From the NCBI GenBank assembly GCA_029204045.2, contig CM055065.1, positions 12,165,024 through 12,229,023 of the forward strand: a stretch of DNA of 64,000 bases. The letters are read 5' to 3'. Shown here in pieces: positions 53,331 to 62,536 of the stretch. Both the position numbers and the translations under genes were made by a program. This stretch comes from Tillandsia leiboldiana. Its lineage: Eukaryota > Streptophyta > Magnoliopsida > Poales > Bromeliaceae. The notes below the pieces were generated by a model, which was given only the letters and a program-made list of their open reading frames with translations, made no database searches and was not told the DNA's origin. Positions within the stretch are counted from its first letter, which is position 1. The number at the start of each line of letters is the position of its first letter.

Positions 53331-56300
53331 TGTAGAGTCCTGGCGTTTCCTTGCCCTTGTATACCTTCTTTTTTTGACGGGATCGTTAGGAAAACTTTTC
53401 ACTGTGTTTTCTGCAATGGACTGGCCTAGACCGCGAGTATTTTTCTACGATTGAGCTCAAAAAACGGAGGACGGCAAAGCGAACGGATTCGGATTCCGAT
53501 GTACGGATCTCCCGGAATGGGGGTCAAAGCGTTTGCCTTTGAGTGGTGCATCGAAATCCGTGCTAAGTGGCCGGCACCCTTTTCGAGGTGATCGGACGGG
53601 ATCCTTCTATGATCAGACTTCTCATCTTTTTATGATTGGGTTATTTTATTTATTTTGTAGTACCTCGACCTTCCGGTTTTCCGTTTTGGATCCTAATTGA
53701 ATCTTTTCAGTTGTTGGGGGGGTTGAAATTCGAGAATTTTTGGGCCGACCATCGGGGCTCGCGGGTATTTTTAGATGTTAGAGCTCGCGAAACGGGGAAC
53801 AGTGGCGCGATCGGATTTGAATTCCGACTCCGGGATCTCCCAGAATAAATTTTTGAAGGTTGCTAGCTGTTTCGGTTGCATCGAAAGGTGATCGGGCGAT
53901 CAGCACGCTTTTCGAGGTAAGTTTGGACCCCTTGGTTCGCACCCGATCGTTTAAGTGTTGAGTTTGGGGGATTAGGTTTTTCTTTTCCCACTCCTCATCG
54001 TGTTGGGTTCGTGCGTTAGGGTTCTCCTGAGGAGTGCGAAAGAAACCCCAACCCTCCTCCTACCTTCTTCCCACCATCCGACACCGGGCGTGAAGAACCG
54101 AGGGGACGAGATGGGGAGAAGGAAGGACGATCGCGCGTCCTGCGGAACCCGGCAAACGGGAGCGGGACGATCCTCCTTCTTCCTCCCTTACCGGCGAAAA
54201 CGAGGTGAGCGTTTTGGGTCTTTCCGTGGTCTTACGGTGTGAGGTTTCCCTTTTGTCGGGTCGCGTGCGAGTCAAGTTTGGTACTAAACGGGAGGCCGTC
54301 GCCGCCGTGGTTAAACGGGAGGCCGCCGCTGCCGTTACCGTGTTCACGGAGTCATCGCCGCAGTCGCGGTGTTCGCGGGGTCATCACCGGAGCCGCGGGA
54401 GACGAAAGGGGAGGTTACTGTTCATCCCGTACGGCTTCAGGCCACGCGGTCCACGGGACCAGGCGTGCACCCGGCGCACGCCTACACGGCCCAGAGAGGC
54501 GGACCCGGCGCACGGGCGCGTGCGCCAGCCCGGCCCAGGCCGCGCGGTGCATGCGTCAGGAGTGCACCCGGCGCACGGCCCCGCAGCCCGATGGTGCGGA
54601 CCCGATGCACGGGCGCGTGCGCCAGCCCGGCCCAGGCCGCGCGGTGCACGCGCCAGGCGTGCAGCCGGTCCTCTCCATCGCAGCCGCGGGGGAGGTGGAC
54701 CCGGTGCGCGCCTCCTGCTGTGCGCAGCCCAGCCCAAGCCGCATTGGTCCACCGTTGCGGCATGCTCCCGGTCTGCGCCGTCGCCGTCTGTTTTCGTGGA
54801 CCTGGTCCACGTCTGGACCCGTGCACCAGCCCCCAGCCAATGAGTCTAGAAGCTCCGTTTTTGGCCCGTTTCGCCCCGTTTTTGAGTGTTTTTGACCACG
54901 ACGATGTTCTTTAACAACTTTTCTTACTGTAGTTTTTAGGCGCAAGGTGGGAGTGTTTTAGCGGGAGTTTCCGCACACCTTCTTCTTCGCTCTTCAGGTG
55001 GGTACACCCTTAGAACCCCTTATTGCGGAATTTTGTTATTGTTATGTTTATCATGCTGTGGGTTTTGGTTTTGGGGCGTAGCGTCGGTTTCCGGCAGTCG
55101 CTTTTACCCTTGTTGATACGTTTAATGTTGCTAACGGGATAGTCGTTATAGTCTTACTTGTGAGTGCTCTTGATGATACATTTATTGTTGCTAACGTGAT
55201 AGTCGTTATAGTTTTAATTGTGAGTATTATTGGTATTGTTGGTTACTTTGCTCGAGGCTGCAGCACGCGCACCAGCGGTTTGGCCACCGCAAAGGTGCGC
55301 TTTTCTAGAAAAGTGGTCCATGACCCGTGTATACCCACCAGGACGGAGTGGGGCCCCTGTAGTTGTGGGGCTTGGATGCGCCAAGGTGTGAGCGGTGCGA
55401 CCCGTCGGTTTAGTTGTCTGACGTGGGAGCGGTGCGACCCGTTCGGTTTAGTTGTCCGACGTGGGAGCGGTGCGACCCATTCGGTATAGTTGTCCGACTT
55501 GGGAGCGGTGCGATCCGTCGGTTTAGTTGTCCGACGGGATCAGGCATGTCAGGTTTGCAGGTGTTCGTGGTTTACTTTCCCTCTTGGGAGGGTGGTCAGG
55601 TTTTGCAGGTGTTCGTGGTTCACTTTCCCTCTTGGGAGGGTGGTCAGGTTTTGCAGGTGTTCATATTTTATTTTACGGTTGCTCCGGATAGTCTGGTTTG
55701 CCGGGGCAGGTGCCCGGTCCAGGTTATGCAGGGGGAGGGGATACTGTCGATTGCACGACGAGGAGGGCGGTTGCTCTGGTTTTACTGCGGTTTGCTTTAT
55801 TTATAGCCCTAGTTGCTTTCGTGCTTTATTTTTTGGTCACTGACTTCCCACTCTGTGACAGGTTCTCAGGGGTGAGAGCTAGGGCGACGGTGAGGCCGTG
55901 GCAGGAGCGCTTTTGGTCATTCGAGGCCATAGTTTGTATTTACTTCTTATATTGCGCATTTCATTACTTGTTAGTAGCTTACTATGTGGATCGCGATACC
56001 CTTGTGGGGTCGATGTGGATGTTGGAATGTCTTTTAATTACCCTTGTGGGTGGTTGTTTTGCTTGTCCCGATTGGCCGCTTTCAAACTACAAAGGAAAAG
56101 AAAAGGAAAATATTTCCAAAACTGTTTTAAAAATGTGGGTGTCGTGTGGGCACCATTTTTAAAACCCTGTGGATTTATGGATTGCGAAAACCGTTCTGAA
56201 AATCTGGATGCCGTGTGGGCACCATTTCAAAACCCTGTGGATTTATGGATTTCGAAAACCTTTTTGAAAAACCTGGTTGCCGTGTGGGCACCGTTTTTAA

Positions 56301-56595
56301 AAACTTGTGAATTTATCCTTTCAAAATTAGTCGGCCTCTTTAATACTTATGGAAAATGGTTGTATGTATCCGACTGTTGAACTAGTGTGGTTAAAGTGAT
56401 GATTGTATGGTTGTTGTAGTCGGGACGTCGTGCATATACAAAGGAGACTCTGCCCGTTCGCCGAGTGAATTTGTATATGCGGCGGGTCTGGGCACGTACC
56501 GGGGGAGTTTGGTTTCAAAAAAATATATATATATACGTAAATTCAAAACTTTTCAGTGGTCGTCTTCCGCTTATTGAAACCCCCGGGGCGTGACA
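53331..56595 (+). repeat. Chr-P 3' LTR
   Basis: It starts TGTAGAGTCCTGG and is nearly identical to the 5' LTR. The hairpin is at 55267-55300 and the palindrome CTTTTCTAGAAAAG at 55300-55313. Confidence 0.93.
55267..55313 (+). other. LTR hairpin and palindrome (Chr-P 3' LTR)
   Basis: GCGCACC (55267-55273) pairs with GGTGCGC (55294-55300), and GCGGT with ACCGC around TTGGCC. The adjoining palindrome has CTAG in the centre instead of CCGG and is still perfect. Confidence 0.75.
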
Positions 56596-56600
56596 AGCAA

Positions 56601-57648
56601 CTGGTTGGTTCGAGCCAGACCCTGGCTCGGCCGCGGCTTCACAGAGGAGGTTCCAGAAGAAGTTTGGACCCACTTGGATCCTTCCAAACACCTCCCACAC
56701 CAAGAACCCGAGAAGAAGCCTTCTCTTCTTTCTCTTCTCCGGCGAGGGGACGTCGGCGGCCGTCGGTTGGCGGCGTAACGGTCGTGAAGGCACTCAAAGG
56801 AAGGTGGAAGATCGGACGAAGGCGGCTAGGGCTGATATCCACGGGATTAGGGTTTTAAAGAGAACCCTAACCCAACACATGCATATATATGCATGCGACA
56901 AAAATGCGATTTAACCCCTCTACAGTTGATATTTGACTCCAAGTCCCTCACAGAAGTTTCATCTCGCCATTTAGTCCCTCCCCAATAAGTTGCACGTTTT
57001 TCAGAGCACAATATGTTGGGTTTACGCGCAAACTATCCATTTATTTATCGTATTTCACGCCTTTCGAGGCATTTCGGTCGTCGAAACGAAAAATGGACTT
57101 CGCCACGACGTCCGGCGCGTCGAAATCTATCAGGTAGCGATTTTTGTTCGTCGGCTAAAAATCCTGATAAATCGCAGATCCACAAAATACTGCGATTCTA
57201 CAGTTCAGCACGCTTTTCGAGGCTCTAGGGTCGTCAAACGTAGATTTCATCTGCGCCATTGCGCTCGGATCGACAACGCCATTTAAATCGACTACCTGGA
57301 TCGTCAGATTCGGACTCCAGACAGTCGATCGGCGACGTTGGCCAACGCGGGAAACAAAAATCAAGGTGTTACTATTCAAAACACTATTCACTTAAGTCGC
57401 GGGCCCCACTAGTTTTCTTGCTGATTTCCGGACGATCCGACCGTCGGATCAGCAAACGGTCTATACCATTTCCACTCGATTCGATGAGACGGTCGCACTG
57501 GCGACCTCAGATTTCCGAGATCAGACTCGGATCGGAAAGGCGGAAATTATGCATCGGAACTGTGCAATTCGCGCACCGGTATGCAAATCACTAAGGTTTA
57601 GATCTGCTTCCTCGCCCGCAAACACACTTGAATTTCTCGAGTGCTACA
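56601..57648 (-). repeat. Chr-M 3' LTR, remaining segment
   Basis: This continues the LTR after Chr-P and includes the U3 end. On the minus strand it begins TGTAGCACTCGAG (57648 downward). It contains an 18-bp RY-type palindrome (56878-56895) and an inverted pair of telo-box motifs (56847-56870). Reading frames are short and unrecognised. Confidence 0.85.
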
Positions 57649-57686
57649 TCACTCACACCTTAAAAGAAGTTTCGTCCCCGAAACTT
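57649..57686 (-). other. PPT and pre-PPT hairpin of Chr-M
   Basis: The minus-strand TAAGGTGTGAGTGA (57649-57662) abuts the LTR. AAGTTTCG (57667-57674) and CGAAACTT (57679-57686) form the inverted repeat. Confidence 0.78.
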
Positions 57687-57805
57687 AAATACGCCAGAAT
57701 CCAATAAATGGGGAAAGTGGCCAAACGTGTCTGACTTGCGCTTCCCATTGGCCTTGCGCCCCTCGTGATCTTCTCATTTCTCGCTGGCACTAGGAGAGAT
57801 TGCAG

Positions 57806-57890
57806 TTTTCCCCGCCGGGCGCTGATGTTCGGCCTTTATTCGATGACCAACCCCAGAAGCGAGCCACGAGTTGTGCCACATCCCTTGTCA
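57806..57890 (-). pseudogene. pol: Chr-M integrase zinc-region remnant
   Basis: The minus strand, with frame changes, resembles the CQRVKAEHQRPAGKLQ segment of Chr-G integrase. Only this scrap remains; no catalytic core is present. Confidence 0.6.
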
Positions 57891-58089
57891 ATTTAAGCCG
57901 CCAACAGTCTGCTATTGTTCCGTCCTGCCACGTAATCGCGGTTACCGATATGTCTCCCATCTGACTCTTACCGCTCTAGGCATTGACTGCTCCACTCGTC
58001 TTTCCGGGGTGATCTTGATTGGACGAATCGTCTCCTTGAGTTGCTTGGTCGAATAGGCCTTAACTCTCCTGCCATCTAGCCGTCCCAAA

Positions 58090-58275
58090 AAGCCCACCTC
58101 GCAAGGCCCATACTCACACCTTTGGAGTTTGGCCTACACTCTCTGGTCCCTGAGAGTCTGCAAGGTCACTCGTAAACGCTCCTCGTCTGTACGCGAGTTG
58201 ATCCAAGAAGGATCTGAAAATTCTGTTCATCAAACCCATGGACGCCGCTGGGGCGTTCAAATACCCACCCCCCCG
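58090..58275 (-). pseudogene. pol: Chr-M RT remnant
   Basis: The minus-strand reading PAASMGLMNRIFRSFLD matches the segment just before the RT active site. It is followed, in shifted frame, by a counterpart of the EEHLRTVLQTLREQKLYAKLKKCEF segment and the start of VGFLG. The active site itself is deleted. Confidence 0.72.
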
Positions 58276-59728
58276 AGGCAAAGACACGCGTAACGCCCTA
58301 AGGCTGTTGGCGAAACTCGGTGGTAACCCTGAATGGAAAACTACCGGACTGAACCGCCCTAAGATTTCGGACAAACGACGGCTTGACCCGCCTACAAGTA
58401 ATCCTCAACTGAAAACGACGAACCCACCCGTCACCAACACGGACTACTTCCACCCGTCACCCACACGGGCCACTAGCTCGGAGCATAGCCACCATCCCGG
58501 ACTGTCCGCTCCGACTGTCCGTTCTACCGAGGCGACGGTCAAAACTAAAGCTAGGTTTCAGCTCTCAGACCTACCACAAGGTCTACCCCACAGAAAAAGC
58601 TGATTGCAGGGCATCCCAACCGAAAGCAACCAATGCCAGAGCGCTATGTAGTCAATAACCCCCGCTGATCTACACTGCTTCGCAATCAATAGTCTCGTAA
58701 CCCAAAAACCTTCCCGATTATGCCTTGGTCATGGAAGGCTGGGGACAAAAACCAAGAAATACGGTCCTACCTCCGTCTTGGCACCGAAGGGGTGCGTTAC
58801 TCTGGTTAACACCTACCGCTTGGTCCCAAATCCATTGCCCTTCCAAGCACCATGCACTGAGCCGAGCTGCATACCCCCAGACCAAACGATCACAATCCCA
58901 ACTAGGAGTATTCTAAGTTCTAGGTCCGCTCAACTAAAAGAAAGAATCGAGCCCAAACGAATAAGATTTGCTAGCCCCGGTGGTCTCTTTTCTCAACCCA
59001 AAGGAGAACCCCAAGACCCCACCGTGACGATTCCTAAAACCATCGCAGTGACCACAGCAAAGAGCCGAACCATGGGTAACAACCGTAGGGGAAGAGTCCT
59101 CATACCCACTCCTACCCTATCCAATATGCAAAACGAATCGGCCGACTATCTACTGTAACCTAAAACCAGTAGACCTAGAAGGTACAAAAATAAACAAGAG
59201 GCTACCCAGTTACTCACGGCCGACAAAACGACCGACTCACTAACAAACACCGGCGGATTACTCTACCACCAGTCGCCGTTACTAACGACGACCAGAACGT
59301 CGGCAGAGGGAGGGGTTCGAAAAACAACAGCCGGCGCAACGATCTGCTGTGATAACAGCCGCACCAAGTGCATGAACACCGTCAGCAGGCCCACCGTGTC
59401 CCGTGCTGGTTGCTTAATCCATTGATTCCTAGCAACCATCAATACCCCGGTGGCAGCCGGCCTCGACCCCAGCCTCCACAACAACACGACTACACATGCA
59501 CGACAACTGAGCTAAACCGAGAACTAAAACTTAACCCATACACACACACAACACAAGTCAGTTCTAGCCTCCGCTAGCATAGCACTCAAACAACTATCGA
59601 GAAAAGGGGCCTATACTTCCCCCCCGATCACTCGCGTTCTACGCTTCTATACCATTCATTTCATTCATTAGTAGCTAAGTGAGGTATCTTTGTGGATGTC
59701 GGGCACAAACTGTTGTGATTGAAGAAAG
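58276..59728 (-). other. Chr-M interior, decayed gag and leader region
   Basis: No motif is recognised. It is similar in inverted orientation to 50911-52000 of Chr-P, so the two form a long imperfect inverted repeat. Confidence 0.6.
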
Positions 59729-59740
59729 GCTCTGATACTA
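59729..59740 (-). other. Primer binding site of Chr-M
   Basis: The minus-strand TAGTATCAGAGC has one mismatch to the tRNA-iMet-type PBS and lies 8 nt inside the 5' LTR. Confidence 0.8.
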
Positions 59741-59748
59741 TCTTAATC

Positions 59749-61735
59749 TGTCACGCCCCGGGGGTTTCAATCAGCGGAAACAATCAATAAAAAGGGTTTG
59801 TTTTGTGTATCTTTTTTTTTTTTTTGAAATGCCTTCCTCCTCGGTGCGTGCCCAGACCCGCCGCATACACAGAATCACCCTGCAGACGGACAGAGTCTCC
59901 TCTGTATATGCACGGCGTCGCGGCTAATACAGCATGCAAACATGGAAGCTTGTTCAATCACAACAGTTCTCAACATTTACACAACTAAACTGTTATGTAG
60001 GCCGGCTAATTTGAAAGGATAAATCCACGATTTAAAAGCGGTGCCCACCCGGCACCCAGATTTCTAAAACAGTTCGAAAACCATAAATCCACAGAGTTTT
60101 TAAAACAGTGCCCACACGACACTCAAGTTTTGAAATCCGTTTTCTAAAATCCAAAAATCCACAGGGTTTTGAAATCGGCGCCCACACGACACCCAAGTTT
60201 TGAAATCCGTTTTCGCAATTCTTTTTCTTTTCTCTTTCATTCATTTTTTTGAAAACAACCGAACAGAGATAAGAACTCAAACATCATCCACAAATCCAAA
60301 TAGTAAAGTTCCGACATCCACACCGACCCCACGAGGGTATCGAGAACCACACAATAGTCTACAAGTAGAAAATGAAATGCGACAAGAAGGGAAAATACAG
60401 TCTGGGATCTCAAAGGACCCGAAGGCTCCTGACTCGGCCTCACCGTCGCCTAGCCCTCACCCCTGAAAGAACCTGTCACGGAGTGGGAAGTTAGCGACAC
60501 GATAACACAATAATAAAGCAGGAAAAAGTAGTAAAGCCAACCGTAAAGCTATCCGGAGCAACCACCCTCCCAAGAGGGAAAAGAGAACACGAACACCTGT
60601 AAACCTGCAACACCTGACCACGTCGGACACCTACACCGACGGGTCGCACCGCTCACACCTTGGCGCATCAAAACCCCACACCTACAGGGGCCCCACTACA
60701 TCACCTCGTGGGTATACACGGGTCATAGACCACTTTTCCGGAAAAGCGCACCCTTTGCGGTGGCCAAACCGCGGGTGCGCGTGTTGCAGCCTCGAGCATA
60801 GTAACCAAGTACACCAGATAAAATCGATAGTAAAGAACCATAAAGATCACCAAATATACCAAGTATAACTCAATAGCGAGGACCATAGAGACTATCCACG
60901 TTAGCACAGTTAAACGTATAATCAAAAGTAGTTGCAACCGTCGGAAGCCCGACACTAAGTCTCAAAATAAAAACCCACCTTGAAGTCAGTCGAACGAACC
61001 ACCTGAAAGTAGACCGATCCCGAGCTCTCTCTAGGCTACTGGGCGGCTGGTGCTGAATAGCTGGGCCCTGCATAGAAACTGTAGTCAGAGCTAGACTCAC
61101 TCGTACCCCTCCCGACAACACTACAGCAATACAATGCTAACACGGGGTAACTTAGCCGATTTACAGAACAAGGTCCGATTCCCGCTCAATGAGAGCCCAC
61201 GGAACTCTAACAAAATGCCCAGTAGGTGTGAAAACGCTGTCTAACGACAGCCAGCGTGTCCCAACTGTACCTAGGTCCTTAATACACTTTAAAATTCCAT
61301 AATAACACTAGTTCGAATAATGTTTCGATCCGTTCTCGAAATTCGGGAAACCAAAGACAACGCTGTAAGTTTCAGCGCGTCCGTTTCGACGAGACGAAGC
61401 TCGTGCTCACAGACTTGGGTTGGCACGTGACCCGAGGGAAAAGTTGGCCCATGAACACTTAGGGCACAAAACACATCTTCACTACTTGACGCTATATACT
61501 TAATATAACTGAGCTATAACTGGAGCATCAAGTATATAAACAACTGAGAAGTGAGATGCTCACCTGAAACCTGCCGGGGACTGGCCGGAGAGATCGCCGG
61601 AGCAACACCTCAAATCAAGGTAAGCTCGGTTTGGGACAATTTGCACCAAACCAGGTTAAAACCTGGAACAGGGTTGAGCACGAGGTCAAGAACCCTTGCA
61701 GCAACTGGTTGGTTCGAGTCAGACCCATCGCCGGC
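59749..61735 (-). repeat. Chr-M 5' LTR (to point of divergence)
   Basis: Nearly identical to 45699-47652 and then to the first bases after 56600, up to CTGGTTGGTTCGAG and about 12 bases more. Beyond about 61735 it no longer matches. The LTR hairpin is at 60746-60780. Confidence 0.88.
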
Positions 61736-62536
61736 GGCCGGAGGCGGCGGCGGCCGGAAAACACTCCACATAACCCCTTTAAACAACAAGTTGAGATAAC
61801 TTAATTAACCAAAGCCCACAGTCCAAACTAACATGATAGGAAGCTAGTACTCAACACCCAAGGCTTACCTTAGTGGATGGCCGGAGCCCGGAGGCGTCGG
61901 CGGCGGCCGGCGGTGGGGCTCGGGTTGCCTTACGGGTGCAACTACAGAGAGTAGAACTCTCACGTTAGAAACTCCATGCAACAGCATGTAAGGCTTACAA
62001 ACAACAATTCTAACCTGTCCGAGTGGTTTTCCCGTGATTGGGAGCGACGTCGATCGCCGGCGGCGAAGCTCGGTGAAGAGAGAGAGAGCTCTAATGGCGG
62101 ATTTCTTACCGGAGCACAGAACGCCCACCAACTTGGACCACAATGCTTCTCTTGGTGCTACGGTGCTTGCCGAGGTGGTGGCCGGCGACCAGAGGCGACG
62201 GCGGCGCCGGACGGCGAAGATCGGCCGAAGTGCTCTTTGGCTTGGTTCTAGGGCAAGCTCGCAAGCCTCGGATTCTCAACCGATCATCACCGGACTTCGT
62301 GGAGATCCTGCAGTCATCGAGAAGAAGAGATCTAACGTCTCTGATCTTGGGTTCAACGGTCGGATCCACCCCGAGACCAAGATCGGCTAAAACGCAGATT
62401 CCGGCAAGAAGAGGCTCCCGCCGGCGGCCGGGTCGACAGCGGCGGCTCAAACTTCACAGGCGCGATGCACTCGACGTCAGGAATACAATGAACACACTCT
62501 TGGGTCGATTAAAACGAAAAGATTACAACTCCTTAC
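61736..62536. other. Unclassified repeat-like sequence
   Basis: GC-rich with repeated GGCGGCGGCCGG-type strings and several short frames, none with a recognisable domain. It may be an alternative U3 of the Chr-M 5' LTR or part of another element. I see no LTR boundary between it and the preceding sequence. Confidence 0.4.

Larger units (their letters stand above)
47653..56595 (+). mobile_element. Chr-P: internally deleted chromovirus derivative inside Chr-M
   Basis: The 5' LTR is 47653-50890 and the 3' LTR 53331-56595, both ending CCCCCGGGGCGTGACA. The duplication AGCAA lies at 47648-47652 and 56596-56600. The PBS is at 50899-50910 and the PPT at 53318-53330. The 2.4-kb interior holds ordered scraps of RT, RNase H, integrase and chromodomain, so it derives from a Chr-G-like autonomous element by deletion. 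It belongs to the same family as Chr-M and lies in the opposite orientation. Confidence 0.94.
45699..61735 (-). mobile_element. Chr-M: non-autonomous chromovirus derivative, split by Chr-P
   Basis: The 3' LTR is 45699-47652 plus 56601-57648, the interior 57649-59748, and the 5' LTR from 59749 to at least 61735. The LTR parts 45699-47652 and 59749-61706 are nearly identical. The interior keeps the PBS, the PPT and short scraps of RT and the integrase zinc region. Chr-P is inserted in the 3' LTR. The left flank is GGGTT (45694-45698); the matching right duplication was not found because the 5' LTR departs from the 3' LTR after about 61735. Confidence 0.88.
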
